The notes under the pieces are model-generated. The model had not been told where the DNA came from. It worked only from the letters and a program-made list of their open reading frames with translations, and made no database searches. A stretch of 64,000 nt of DNA from Nitrobacter hamburgensis X14 (GTDB lineage: Bacteria > Pseudomonadota > Alphaproteobacteria > Rhizobiales > Xanthobacteraceae), in contig NC_007964.1 of NCBI RefSeq assembly GCF_000013885.1, positions 2,528,001 to 2,592,000 of the forward strand, given 5' to 3'. Of this stretch, positions 43,893 to 55,165 are shown piece after piece. A program made the position numbers and the translations under genes. The first letter of the stretch is position 1. Each line of letters starts with the position of its first letter.

Positions 43893-44891
43893 TCAGTCCA
43901 GCCCCGTATCCGGCAGACCCAGCATCAGCCGCATGTTCTGCACCGCCGCGCCGGATGCGCCCTTGCCCAGATTGTCGAGCCGCGCGACCAGAACGGCCTG
44001 CCGGTGCTTGTCGCTGGCGAAGACATGAAGCTCGAGCCTGTTGCTGCCGTTCAGCGCCTCCGGCTCGATCCGTCCGCTTTTCGCAGCAGTGTTGTCCAGC
44101 GGCATTACCGAAACATAGGTGCTGCCCGCATAACGTTTCTCCAGCGCCGCATGAAGCGCGGCGCCGTCGGGCTTTCCAGGCAACGTATCGAGATGCAGCG
44201 GTATCGACACCAGCATACCCTGCCGGTAGTCGCCGACCGATGGCGCGAAAATCGGCCGCCGCGTCAGGTTCGCGTACTTCTGCGTTTCCGGCAGATGCTT
44301 GTGCTCGAAGCCGAGACCATAAAGCTCGAACGCGGGCGCCGTTCCCTTCTCGAAGCTCTCGATCATGGACTTGCCGCCGCCGGAATAGCCGCTCACCGCA
44401 TTGATGGTGACGGGATAATCCGGCGGGATCAAACCGGCATCGATCAGCGGCCGCAGCAACGCAATCGATCCGGTCGGGTAGCAGCCGGGGTTCGCGACCT
44501 TGCGCGCCGCCTTGATCCTGTCCGCCTGGTCCGGCGTCAGTTCCGGAAAGCCGTAGATCCAGTCCGGCGCAACACGAAACGCGGTCGAGGCGTCCAGCAC
44601 TTTCGGCGCGCTCGCGCCCATGCCGTCGATCAATGCGACGGTCTCCTTCGCCGCGTCGTCGGGCAGGCAGAGGATCACGAGATCGACCTCCGCCATCAGC
44701 GCGCGCTTGGCGGCCGGGTCCTTCCGCTTGTCGTCGGCGAGGCTTTCGACGGTGACATCGCCCTGCCGGTCGAGCCGTTGGCGGATTTCGAGGCCGGTGG
44801 TTCCCGACGCACCGTCGACGAACACCGCCGGCGTGGCGGCGGTCTGGCCGCTCGAAGCGCGACTTTTCGGCCTGGTGTCTGCGAGAGTCAT
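43893..44891 (-). CDS. argC: N-acetyl-gamma-glutamyl-phosphate reductase
   Basis: 332-residue reductase of arginine synthesis. NADP loop FVDGASGTTGLEI; active-site Cys in VANPGCYPTGSIALL (about 134); SGYSGGGKSMIE and EHKHLPE. The length and the GASGTTG loop fit the shorter type 2 ArgC group. The N-terminal 24 residues are polar and poorly conserved in type. Monocistronic here, separated from dedA by about 110 bp on the same strand. Confidence 0.94.
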   Translation of the reverse strand: MTLADTRPKSRASSGQTAATPAVFVDGASGTTGLEIRQRLDRQGDVTVESLADDKRKDPAAKRALMAEVDLVILCLPDDAAKETVALIDGMGASAPKVLDASTAFRVAPDWIYGFPELTPDQADRIKAARKVANPGCYPTGSIALLRPLIDAGLIPPDYPVTINAVSGYSGGGKSMIESFEKGTAPAFELYGLGFEHKHLPETQKYANLTRRPIFAPSVGDYRQGMLVSIPLHLDTLPGKPDGAALHAALEKRYAGSTYVSVMPLDNTAAKSGRIEPEALNGSNRLELHVFASDKHRQAVLVARLDNLGKGASGAAVQNMRLMLGLPDTGLD

Positions 44892-45005
44892 GACGTCATC
44901 CTTGCATCCGCGAGCACGCTCGCGGTCTTTTTCGGACTTGTAACCCAGTTGCGGTGACTGCGCGACCGCCAGTTGTCCGATCGTCGGCGCAGAGGTCGCT
45001 CGGAC

Positions 45006-45536
45006 TCAAACCGTACGCCACACCCATTCGACGACCCGCGAGATCACATCGCCGAACATCAGCAACACGGCCGACCAGATCAGCGCCGAAATCCAGTTGG
45101 CGAGCTGGAAACGCCAGTACGGCATCTCAAAAATTCCTGCGGCGAGCGGCACCGTGGCGCGCAGCGGTCCGAAAAACCGCCCGATATATATGGAGGGGAT
45201 GCCCCATTTCTCCACAAAAGCCACGCCGCGAGGCAAAAGGCCGGGATGCCGCGACAGCGGCCAGATCGAAGCGACCCGGTCCTTGAAGGTGAAGCCAATC
45301 CAGTAGGACAGCCAGTCGCCGAGCGCCGCGCCGAGCCCTCCAGCCACCCACACCGGCCAGAAATTGATCTGCCCCGGGCCCATCATCGCGCCGATCGCAA
45401 CCAGCGCGCCCCAGGCCGGGATCAGCAGCGAGATGAAGGCGAGCGACTCGCCGAAGGCAAGCACCAGTACGACAGGGGCGGCCCAAATCTGGTGATCGCG
45501 CACGAAGTCGACCAGGCCGCGTGCGACGTCTTCCAT
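45006..45536 (-). CDS. DedA family membrane protein
   Basis: 176 residues (ATG 45536, MEDVARGLVDFVRDH). The DedA/VTT pattern is present: FGESLAFISLLIPAWGALVAIG, the re-entrant GGLGAALGDWLSYWIG with its conserved Gly and Asp, FGPLRATVPLAAGIFEM with the family FxRxxR-like site, and a C-terminal helix. DedA proteins act in lipid carrier and phospholipid flipping and support membrane potential. Confidence 0.9.
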   Translation of the reverse strand: MEDVARGLVDFVRDHQIWAAPVVLVLAFGESLAFISLLIPAWGALVAIGAMMGPGQINFWPVWVAGGLGAALGDWLSYWIGFTFKDRVASIWPLSRHPGLLPRGVAFVEKWGIPSIYIGRFFGPLRATVPLAAGIFEMPYWRFQLANWISALIWSAVLLMFGDVISRVVEWVWRTV

Positions 45537-45666
45537 TCTTGAGCGCCTCTCGCCGGATCCTCTCAAGCGGCGGGTGCGTTTGAATCAGATCCGCCGCCCC
45601 GGAGACCCGCGCCACAGGTAGGCCAGCCCGTCCCACGACTTCAAGTCACAAAGACGCGGGCTGTGC

Positions 45667-45770
45667 TAGAGCATTTCCCGGTGAAGTGGAAACCGGTTCA
45701 CCGTAAGGGAATGCGACCATTCAATAGTTTAGAGCGCCGCTCTGATTCCATCAGAGCGGTAAGCGCTCTA
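45667..45770. repeat. Dispersed palindromic repeat, AGAGC family (variant with GCATTTCC arm)
   Basis: TAGAGCATTTCCCGGTGAAG, TGGAAACCGGTTCACCG, GGGAATGCGACCATTCAATA and hairpin CCGCTCTGAT-tcc-ATCAGAGCGG, ending GCGCTCTA. It is the reverse-orientation counterpart of 11924-12028. Confidence 0.85.
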
Positions 45771-45818
45771 AGTCTCCTCCCCGGCTTGCCATTCAGTCAG
45801 ACATTAAGAGGACAATAG

Positions 45819-46187
45819 ATGATCGGATCATTGATGATGTGCGTGAGTGTGGTGATCCTGCTGGCGGGCATGATCGCCGGCATCGCCATGGGAGTTCAGG
45901 AGAATTTTGCCCTTGCGCCGGCTCATGCCCACCTCAATCTGGTCGGCGGCGTGCTGCTGTTTCTGTTCGGCCTGTATTACCGGGTGATTCCGGCCGCGGG
46001 CCGAACCACGCTGGCGCGGATTCAGGGCTGGCTACACATTCTCGGCAGCATTCTGTTTCCGGCCGGAATCGCCCTCGTGCTGGTGGGCGGCCACGCCTAT
46101 ATCGCAGCACCTATCATCGGTTCGTTGATTCTGGTGACGGCAATGACGCTGTTTGCGGTCGTGGTGTTCCGCACCCGGGCGGCCTGA
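45819..46187 (+). CDS. Small four-helix membrane protein with HxH motif (122 aa)
   Basis: Four hydrophobic helices; helix 2 begins APAHAHLNLVGGVLLFLFGLYYR. The AHAHLN motif and the helix pattern recall part of haem-copper oxidase subunit I, and similar small proteins are sometimes labelled cytochrome-c oxidase. The His pair could bind haem or metal, but the protein is too short to be an oxidase. A good RBS (AGAGGA) precedes ATG 45819. It stands alone before parE. Confidence 0.75.
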   Translation: MIGSLMMCVSVVILLAGMIAGIAMGVQENFALAPAHAHLNLVGGVLLFLFGLYYRVIPAAGRTTLARIQGWLHILGSILFPAGIALVLVGGHAYIAAPIIGSLILVTAMTLFAVVVFRTRAA

Positions 46188-46302
46188 TTCCGCGACGTGA
46201 CGGCACCGGAAGGGGGGCGGTGGTCACATTTCCAACCCCATCCATGGCATAGTCAGGGCAATCGATTCGCTCGCCCGCACCGCGCGCAACGCTTGATGTT
46301 TT

Positions 46303-48354
<2,052 letters not shown>

Positions 48355-48373
48355 ATAACCCATCGGAGGCCTG

Positions 48374-50188
48374 ATGGTAACCGAAGCCGACGGAACAACC
48401 ATTGATCAATCAAACCCGCTGGGCGGCGTGCGGGTCGCTATCGGCCTTGCGCAAGGTATCGCGCTCTACGCGCTGTTCAATGCGGCCCAATCAAAGGGCT
48501 GGCCCGCGACCAACGGGCCTCTGTTTGCGACGCTATCCGCGGTCTTCGTTTTCGTCCCGGCAATACTCGTCTCCGGCCTCGGCAGCCTTCGGCTCCGGCT
48601 CCTGTGCGGATGGACACTTGCCGTGACCGTAATCTGCGCGGGCCTCGGATGGTACGATATCGTCCGCAATCCAGGCGTGCTGCCCGCAACGCCGCGCATC
48701 GTACCCTCGCTGCAGCTCTGGCTGGCGCTTGCGGCCGGGCTGTTCATCGCCCAGAGCCTGCTCGTGGCCGGGGCTGGAGATCGTAAATTCTTCGCGCGAT
48801 ACGCAACCTATTTCGACGTCTCCTGGAAATATGGCCTGCAGCTCCTGCTTGCCGCGCTGTTCGCTGGTATATTCTGGCTGCTGCTGTGGCTGGGCGCTGA
48901 ACTTTTTCGGCTGATCAAAATCGATTTCATCGCCACCATCATTCAAAAGAACTGGTTCTGGATTCCCGCAACAACGCTGGCGCTCAACTGCGCTTTCCAT
49001 ATCACCGACGTTCGCGTCAGTATCGTCCGTGGCGTGCGAACGCTGAGTTGCAATTTGCTGTCATGGCTGCTGCCGCTAATGACCGTGATCGCGCTGGCGT
49101 TCATCGTGGCCCTTGTCTTCACCGGCATGGACCCGCTCTGGCAAACCCGCCGTGCGTCAACGATTTTGCTCGCCGCTGCTGCAAGCCTGATCTTCCTGAT
49201 CAACGCCACCTATCAGGACGGGCGCAATATCGACACGGATCTTGCGCGCCCCATGTCGCGATTTCAGCGTATCTCGATGATGGCGGCCTCGGCCGCGCTG
49301 GTGCCGTTCGTCCTGCTTGCCGCTTACGGGATTGCGTTGCGCGTCAGGCAATATGGCTGGACCCCCGAACGTATCTTCGCAACGGCCTGCACGATCGTCG
49401 CGGTATGTTATGCAGTGGGCTATGTCGTCGCGGCTGCACGCCCGAACACTCGGTTCGCGTGGGTCGAACCCGCAAACATCGCCACCGCCTTCGTCATTCT
49501 GGCGACTCTGTTAGCTTTGTTCAGTCCGATCGCCGACCCGGCGCGGATTTCGGTGGCCGATCAACTGCGCCGGCTTGAGGATGGTCGGGTCGCGCCGGAA
49601 CGATTCGACTATGCATTCCTCCGATTCGATGCCGGGCGCTTCGGAACGGACGCGTTGCATGAACTGGCCGGGCAAAAGACCCTTGCCGTTGCCGCCGAGC
49701 AATCGGCCAGCATGTTGCGCAGGCAATCGCGCTACGAGGCGCGCAGACTGATGCCCGCTTTGACGCCCGACGACATTGCTGCGAACATCACCGTCGCGCA
49801 GCCTGTAGGACAAACCCTTCCGCGCGAGTTCCTTGCAACGGACTGGATCAACAACAAACGCTCCTACCTCATTCCGGCCTGCCTGAAAGCGCGGGCCAAG
49901 TGCGACGCCGTCATCGCCGATCTTGAGGGCAATGGCGCTGATGACATCATTCTTCTGCCAGCGGGCATGTCGAGCGCAGCCGTGTTCCGCAAGACTGGCG
50001 GGAATTCGTGGGACTTCTTTAGCACCCTTGTCAATGTCGGCTGTCGGGGCGTCCGCGACGCCCTGATCGCCGGACAATTCAAGATTGTCCCGCCCGTCGC
50101 TAAGGAGCTGGACGTTGGCGGACAGCGATTGAGAATGACGTGGCCCGCGGGGTGCTCCGAGGGTACAGTTACGATCAAGTCACCGTAG
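48374..50188 (+). CDS. DUF4153 domain membrane protein
   Basis: 604 residues. The first 400 contain about ten or more hydrophobic helices (GIALYALFNAAQSKGWPATN, LLLWLGAELFRLI), the usual DUF4153 layout. The C-terminal 200 residues are soluble, with two Cys pairs (CLKARAKC; NVGCRGV / GCSEG). Function unknown. It starts 19 bp after parE, so the two genes are probably co-transcribed. Confidence 0.8.
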   Translation: MVTEADGTTIDQSNPLGGVRVAIGLAQGIALYALFNAAQSKGWPATNGPLFATLSAVFVFVPAILVSGLGSLRLRLLCGWTLAVTVICAGLGWYDIVRNPGVLPATPRIVPSLQLWLALAAGLFIAQSLLVAGAGDRKFFARYATYFDVSWKYGLQLLLAALFAGIFWLLLWLGAELFRLIKIDFIATIIQKNWFWIPATTLALNCAFHITDVRVSIVRGVRTLSCNLLSWLLPLMTVIALAFIVALVFTGMDPLWQTRRASTILLAAAASLIFLINATYQDGRNIDTDLARPMSRFQRISMMAASAALVPFVLLAAYGIALRVRQYGWTPERIFATACTIVAVCYAVGYVVAAARPNTRFAWVEPANIATAFVILATLLALFSPIADPARISVADQLRRLEDGRVAPERFDYAFLRFDAGRFGTDALHELAGQKTLAVAAEQSASMLRRQSRYEARRLMPALTPDDIAANITVAQPVGQTLPREFLATDWINNKRSYLIPACLKARAKCDAVIADLEGNGADDIILLPAGMSSAAVFRKTGGNSWDFFSTLVNVGCRGVRDALIAGQFKIVPPVAKELDVGGQRLRMTWPAGCSEGTVTIKSP

Positions 50189-50220
50189 CGCCTTCATTCA
50201 CGGACAGAAACGACAGCATC

Positions 50221-50406
50221 ATGCGGTTCCCGCTCCTGATCCTCGGCGTCCTCGCCCTCCTGATCGGCCTGCTCTGGATCGGTCAGGGCACCGGTTATGT
50301 GAACTGGCCTCAGTCGAGCTTCATGATCCGTCAGATCCAGTGGGCCTGGTACGGCGGCGCGCTTGCTGTCGCCGGGCTTGTGCTGATCTGGCGCGGCGTT
50401 CGCTAA
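50221..50406 (+). CDS. Small membrane protein (61 aa)
   Basis: MRFPLLILGVLALLIGLLWI begins a first membrane helix; a second helix (GGALAVAGLVLIWRG) ends the protein, with a QGTGYVNWPQSSFM loop containing aromatic residues between. It lies 32 bp after the DUF4153 gene. No named family was recognised, though two-helix proteins like this are common in the group. Confidence 0.7.
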   Translation: MRFPLLILGVLALLIGLLWIGQGTGYVNWPQSSFMIRQIQWAWYGGALAVAGLVLIWRGVR

Positions 50407-50480
50407 TGGCGGCATCGGGCTTGGCATGACGCGCGGCGACAATCCCCGTTCACTGGCGGGTAACAGCCACCAAACCAGCA

Positions 50481-50511
50481 TGTCATTGCCGGACTTGATC
50501 CGGCAATCCAT
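50481..50511. repeat. Short palindrome, GTCATTGCCGGA type
   Basis: TGTCATTGCCGG-acttgat-CCGGCAATCCAT, a 7-bp-arm hairpin with a GTCATTGC end like the larger GTCATTGCGA family. It lies in the 140-bp gap before the convergent monooxygenase gene and may act as a transcription end. Confidence 0.6.
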
Positions 50512-50546
50512 CGTCCCTCAAAAGAGATGAATGCCGGGCATGACGC

Positions 50547-51812
50547 TCAGTTCGTGGAAGGGCTAACCTCCGGCGAATGCACATGCTCCGGCCGCACGCC
50601 GACGGCGATGAAGCGCGCGGTCAGGCCCTGCAACCATGGCACCGCGTTGACGACACGCGCAAACAGCGGCGGCTTGAACGGGCCGTTGCCGGGCTTCAGT
50701 GCCGCACTGACAATATTGTTCTGGACGATCACCTGCATGGCCTGCGTCATCCGCATCGGGAATTCGCGACGGCGTTGAACCTCGGTGAGGTCGCTCTCAC
50801 TCACGGCACCGCGCGCGAGCTTCGCCGCCAAGATATTGGCCGCCGCGACGGCGTCCTGCACCGCGATGTTGACCCCGACGCCGCCGACCGGCGACATCGC
50901 GTGCGCGGCGTCCCCGATGCAGAGCAATCCCGGTCGCGTCCAACGCTTAAGACGATTGACGGCAACGGTGAGCAGCTTGACGTCGTCCCAGCTTTTGACG
51001 TCCGCGATGCCCGACTTCAGGATCGGCGCAAGCGAGACGACGTCAGAGCGGAATGATTCAAGGCCTTTCGCCCTGACCGCATCATACTGTCCTTTGGTGA
51101 TGACATAGGCACACTGCCAGTAGGTGCCGCGATCGAGTGTCACCATCATCTTCCCCGCCTCGATGCGTGCGAGAATGCTCTCCGTTTCGGTGGATTTTCC
51201 GGCGCGGAACCATAGCACGTCCATCGGCGCGCCGATCTCTTCGACCTCAAGGCCCGCGCTCGGCCGCACCACGGAATGGCGGCCGTCGCACGCGACGGTC
51301 AGATCGGCCCTGATTTCGATCGGACCGTCGGCGTCCGTCGCATGGACGCCAATCACCTTGTCGCCATCATGAATAAGCCCCTTAGCCTCGGTGCTCATCA
51401 TCACCTTCAGGCCTGGGAAACGACGCCCCTTGTCGCGCAGGAAATTGAGGAAATCCCACTGCGGCATGAAGGCGATAAACGGATATTTGGCGCGGGTACG
51501 GCTGATGTCGGCTATCTGCAGTAGCGTCTTTCCGAAATAGCCTTTGAGCTTTTGCAATTTGTCGTGCGGGACTTTCAGGAAGTCATCGATCAGGCCAAGT
51601 TCGTCCATCACCTGCAAGGTCGAGGGATGCACGGTGTCGCCGCGGAAATCGCGAAAGAAATCGGCGTGCTTTTCCAGAACGATGGCATCGACGCCGGCGC
51701 GCCCGAGCAGGTAGCCGAGCATCATGCCGGCGGGGCCGCCGCCGACGATGCAGCAGCGCGTCGACAGCACGCGCGGCTGCCGCTGCGGTTCGCGGGAACT
51801 CCCTGAAACCAT
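50547..51812 (-). CDS. FAD-dependent monooxygenase/oxidoreductase (PHBH-like)
   Basis: 421 residues from ATG 51812 (MVSGSSREPQ). The FAD dinucleotide loop CCIVGGGPAGMMLGYLLGRAG (about 20), the ADLTVACDGRHSVVR second motif (DG motif) and LLCIGDAAHAMSPVGGVGVN (GD motif) are those of aromatic hydroxylase-type flavin monooxygenases. The substrate is unknown. A longer in-frame start at 51881 is possible. Convergent with the small membrane gene, divergent from rhlE. Confidence 0.88.
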   Translation of the reverse strand: MVSGSSREPQRQPRVLSTRCCIVGGGPAGMMLGYLLGRAGVDAIVLEKHADFFRDFRGDTVHPSTLQVMDELGLIDDFLKVPHDKLQKLKGYFGKTLLQIADISRTRAKYPFIAFMPQWDFLNFLRDKGRRFPGLKVMMSTEAKGLIHDGDKVIGVHATDADGPIEIRADLTVACDGRHSVVRPSAGLEVEEIGAPMDVLWFRAGKSTETESILARIEAGKMMVTLDRGTYWQCAYVITKGQYDAVRAKGLESFRSDVVSLAPILKSGIADVKSWDDVKLLTVAVNRLKRWTRPGLLCIGDAAHAMSPVGGVGVNIAVQDAVAAANILAAKLARGAVSESDLTEVQRRREFPMRMTQAMQVIVQNNIVSAALKPGNGPFKPPLFARVVNAVPWLQGLTARFIAVGVRPEHVHSPEVSPSTN

Positions 51813-51969
51813 AGCTGAATTCCTCCTCGATCGAGAGTCTAACGCCAAAGGCTGCGGTTCATCCAGGAAACTCCTGCCCACCGGCGGCCGCGCGCTGGAT
51901 TCGCTATGCCGCGCCCGCCGGATTCAAGCAAAAACGTCGTGTTTTTCGACATTCCTGCCGTTTCTTACA

Positions 51970-51997
51970 TTGACTTTACGCATTTCGACCGTATGTT
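51970..51997 (+). promoter_or_regulatory. Candidate promoter for the RhlE-type helicase gene
   Basis: TTGACT (51970-51975) and TATGTT (51992-51997) are 16 bp apart, a fair sigma-70-type match. It would give a 5' untranslated leader of about 150 nt before ATG 52157, a feature often seen for cold-induced RNA helicases. The whole 344-bp gap 51813-52156 holds no other gene. Confidence 0.4.
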
Positions 51998-52156
51998 TCC
52001 CCTTAACGCGGCCCGGACTCGAAACACGATTCCCCGGTTGAGCCGCCCGTCAGCGTAAGCCAGAGCCCCCTTCGCTTTTAAAAGCACGCCGTTCAGGGGT
52101 TGAGCGCGACAGCCTTTTACCTTCGATTCCGAACGGCGGTTTCGATCAGAGGCTCG

Positions 52157-53620
52157 ATGTCTTTTTCCCATCTCGGTTTGTCCGACAAGGTGCTCGCCGC
52201 GGTTGCGGCGGCAGGTTACACCGCCCCCACCCCCATTCAGGATCAGGCTATCCCCCACGTTCTGGCGCATCGGGATGTTCTCGGCATCGCCCAGACCGGC
52301 ACCGGCAAGACCGCCGCCTTCGTCCTGCCCATGCTCACGTTGCTGGAGAAGGGCCGCGCCCGGGCGCGAATGCCCCGCACGCTGATCCTCGAACCGACAC
52401 GCGAACTCGCCGCCCAGGTCAAGGAAAGCTTCGACAAGTACGGCGTCGGCCAGAAGCTCAACGTGGCGCTCCTGATCGGTGGCGTCTCGTTCGGCGACCA
52501 GGACATGAAGCTGACGCGCGGCGTCGATGTGCTGATCGCGACCCCGGGCCGCCTGCTCGACCACACCGAACGGGGCGGCCTGCTGCTCACCGGCGTGGAA
52601 CTGCTGGTGATCGACGAAGCCGACCGTATGCTGGACATGGGATTTATTCCGGACATCGAACGCATCTGCAAGCTGGTGCCGTTCACGCGCCAGACCCTGT
52701 TCTTCACGGCGACGATGCCGAACGAAATCCGGCGCGTCACCGACGCCTTCCTGCACAATCCGGAAAAGATCGAGGTCTCGAGACCCGCAACCGCGGCGGC
52801 GACGGTGGCGCAATCGCAGGTCAGTTGCGGCCGCGAAGCGCACGAGAAGCGTGAGTTGCTGCGCCGCCTCCTGCGCGACGCCAAGGATCTCAAGAACGCA
52901 ATCATCTTCTGTAACCGCAAGCGCGACGTCGCCATCGTCTATAAATCGCTCCAGAAGCACGGCTTCAGCGTCGGCGCCCTGCATGGCGATATGGACCAGT
53001 CGGCGCGAACCGCCTCGCTGGATCAATTCCGCAAGGGCGAGCTGCCGCTGCTGGTCGCCTCCGACGTAGCCGCTCGCGGCCTCGACATTCCCGAAGTCAG
53101 CCACGTCCTCAACTTCGACGTGCCGCACCATCCCGACGACTACGTGCATCGCATCGGCCGCACCGGCCGCGCCGGCCGTACCGGCACCGCAATCACGATT
53201 GTCTGTTCCGCCGATTTTAAATCAGTCGCAGCAATCGAGAAGTTGACCGGTCAGGCTATCCCGAAGGCCGACCTTCCCGGCTATGACGCTCACGCAGACG
53301 AAACCGCCGCAGACTCCGGCGCCGATGCGGCACACGCAGGCCGGCCGGCGCGATCCCGCCACGCACGCGACAAGGGCGGCGAGACCCACGCACGCGGCGG
53401 CACGCGCGAAGGCCGCAAACCGCGCCGTGAGTCACGGCGCTCCGGCAGCGACCACCAGAGGCACGAGGCTCCTGCTGCGACGGCCGCCGCGTCCATGGCC
53501 GCGCCGCAGCCGCCATCAATCGGGCGCGCGCCCTCGCCGCGCCACGAGGCTGTCTCGGAGCCGGGAGACCATTCTCACCTGCCGGCGTTTCTGCTTCGTC
53601 CGATCCGCGCCCGCGGCTGA
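52157..53620 (+). CDS. rhlE: DEAD-box RNA helicase, RhlE type
   Basis: 487 residues: Q motif (GYTAPTPIQDQAIP), Walker A AQTGTGKT, PTRELAAQ, TPGRLLD, DEAD in VIDEADRMLDMGF, SAT-equivalent FTATMP, ARGLDIPEV and HRIGRTGRAGR. The last 110 residues are a basic, low-complexity tail (SRHARDKGGETHARGG, REGRKPRRESRRSG) likely to bind RNA. The start is ATG 52157. Roles in ribosome assembly or RNA decay are typical. Confidence 0.93.
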   Translation: MSFSHLGLSDKVLAAVAAAGYTAPTPIQDQAIPHVLAHRDVLGIAQTGTGKTAAFVLPMLTLLEKGRARARMPRTLILEPTRELAAQVKESFDKYGVGQKLNVALLIGGVSFGDQDMKLTRGVDVLIATPGRLLDHTERGGLLLTGVELLVIDEADRMLDMGFIPDIERICKLVPFTRQTLFFTATMPNEIRRVTDAFLHNPEKIEVSRPATAAATVAQSQVSCGREAHEKRELLRRLLRDAKDLKNAIIFCNRKRDVAIVYKSLQKHGFSVGALHGDMDQSARTASLDQFRKGELPLLVASDVAARGLDIPEVSHVLNFDVPHHPDDYVHRIGRTGRAGRTGTAITIVCSADFKSVAAIEKLTGQAIPKADLPGYDAHADETAADSGADAAHAGRPARSRHARDKGGETHARGGTREGRKPRRESRRSGSDHQRHEAPAATAAASMAAPQPPSIGRAPSPRHEAVSEPGDHSHLPAFLLRPIRARG

Positions 53621-53659
53621 CCATTGCCGGCTGCGCGGCCTCCAGTGGTCCTTCGATTC

Positions 53660-53745
53660 TAAATTCGCAAGAATCGGACCGGACCGCTGTTTTGTTTTGA
53701 CGCCTTTTCTTTACGCGAGCCGGTACCTACTCTCGGTGAAACATC
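53660..53745. repeat. Decayed AGAGC-family repeat
   Basis: Keeps TTTTGTTTTGACGCCTTTTC, GCGAGCCGGTACCTAC and GGTGAAACATCG but lacks recognisable terminal hairpins. A relic between rhlE and the diguanylate cyclase gene. Confidence 0.6.
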
Positions 53746-53822
53746 GTTTACCGCGCGTAAACTCTCTGCCGCTAGCTTTCGCCCATACTCTACGTTGATA
53801 TTATGCCGGTTGGGGCGACGAT

Positions 53823-54914
53823 TTGCACAAATCGTCGGCGGGGCGCAAAGTGGTTGAGTTGGACGAACATGAACGCACAATGGCGTTCGCGGAGGTGGCG
53901 CTCGGCCAGATCCGATCGCTGCGGCAGACCGCGATTCCGCGCAACTACGAGATCTGGTACGTCTACGCCGCCGGATACAACTGCTCCCTCAACAGGGCTA
54001 TCAACGAGACCCTGGCGCGCAACGGCAAGCTGACCGAATCCGATCTCGAACAGATCTACGAAACCTACCTCTCCCCGATCAGGACCACCGACCGCATCGA
54101 CAAACTCGGCGCGCGCGTCATCAACGAGATCGACGACGTGATGACCCTCATCACCGATCTGCTCGGCATGACGGCCAGTTTCGGCGACAGCCTGAAGGGA
54201 GCAACGGAGAACCTCAGCGCGGCCGATAACCGCGAACAGGTCAAGGCGGTCGTCGGGGCGCTGATGACATCGACCCGCGAGATGCAGGAGACCAACAAGG
54301 CGCTGGAGGATCGGCTGGCGATCTCGAAAGTCGAGATCAACAATCTGCAGCATAGCCTTGAGGCGATCAGGGCCGAGAGCATGACCGATCCGCTCACCGG
54401 CCTCGGCAATCGCAAATATTTCGACCGCGCCGTCGAGGATGCCGTGGCGCTGGCGATCGGCGAAGGCGGGCCGCTGTCGCTTCTGTTGTTCGACATCGAC
54501 CACTTCAAGTCGTTCAACGACAACTACGGCCATTTGACCGGCGATCAGGTGCTGCGGCTGGTGGCGATGTCGCTGAAGCAGACCATCAAGGGCCAGGACA
54601 TCACCGCGCGCTACGGCGGCGAAGAATTCGCGGTCGTGCTGCCCAATACCGCGCTAAGCCAGGCGCTGACGGTCGCCGACCACATCCGCCGCGCCGTGAT
54701 GGCCAAGGAACTGAAGAAAAAGTCGACCGGTGAAATCCTCGGCCGCGTCACCATCTCGGTCGGCGTCTCGTTGCTTCGCCACGGCGATACCCCGGACTCG
54801 CTGATCGAGCGCGCCGATTCCTGTCTCTATGCCGCCAAGCGCAACGGTCGCAATCGGGTCATTTGCGAAGCCGATCCGGAATGTTCCACCGACTTCCAGA
54901 CGCGCGTGGCCTGA
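53823..54914 (+). CDS. Diguanylate cyclase (GGDEF domain)
   Basis: Up to 363 residues. The N-terminal 170 residues form an uncharacterised helical sensor (HERTMAFAEVALGQI, PRNYEIWYVYAAGYN) ending in a coiled coil, then MTDPLTGLGNRKYFD opens the GGDEF domain with GGEEF at 265-269: a likely active c-di-GMP synthase. The inhibitory I-site position holds KGQD rather than RxxD, so product inhibition may be weak. Start uncertain: TTG 53823, GTG 53850 (VVELDEHERT) or ATG 53880. No transmembrane segment, so cytoplasmic. Confidence 0.88.
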   Translation: MHKSSAGRKVVELDEHERTMAFAEVALGQIRSLRQTAIPRNYEIWYVYAAGYNCSLNRAINETLARNGKLTESDLEQIYETYLSPIRTTDRIDKLGARVINEIDDVMTLITDLLGMTASFGDSLKGATENLSAADNREQVKAVVGALMTSTREMQETNKALEDRLAISKVEINNLQHSLEAIRAESMTDPLTGLGNRKYFDRAVEDAVALAIGEGGPLSLLLFDIDHFKSFNDNYGHLTGDQVLRLVAMSLKQTIKGQDITARYGGEEFAVVLPNTALSQALTVADHIRRAVMAKELKKKSTGEILGRVTISVGVSLLRHGDTPDSLIERADSCLYAAKRNGRNRVICEADPECSTDFQTRVA

Positions 54915-55040
54915 CGCCCTCTCGCCTGCCAGCGACGACCACCGTCATTCCGGATCAATTGACTTGTCATCGCTGGACGAGCGAGCCGGAATGGTTCGCA
55001 GATTTCCGCTTCTTCGGCGGTTGATGAATCCGCTCACATC

Positions 55041-55157
55041 TTGTCGTCCCGGCAAACGCCGGGACACATACGCCGCGTCTCGTTTTGGCAATGTGGTTGA
55101 GGGCCTTGGCGACAATTCGCGCCCGTGGCGATGGGTCCCCGCGTTTGCAGAGACGAC
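55041..55157. repeat. Dispersed palindrome, GTCCCGGC family
   Basis: Hairpin GTCCCGGC-aaac-GCCGGGAC (55046-55065) followed by ACACATACGCCGCG, and an inverted, degenerate partner GATGGGTCCCCGCGTTTGCA with GAGACGAC near 55130-55157. It fills the gap between the cyclase gene and sufA. Confidence 0.7.
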
Positions 55158-55165
55158 CAAAAACC

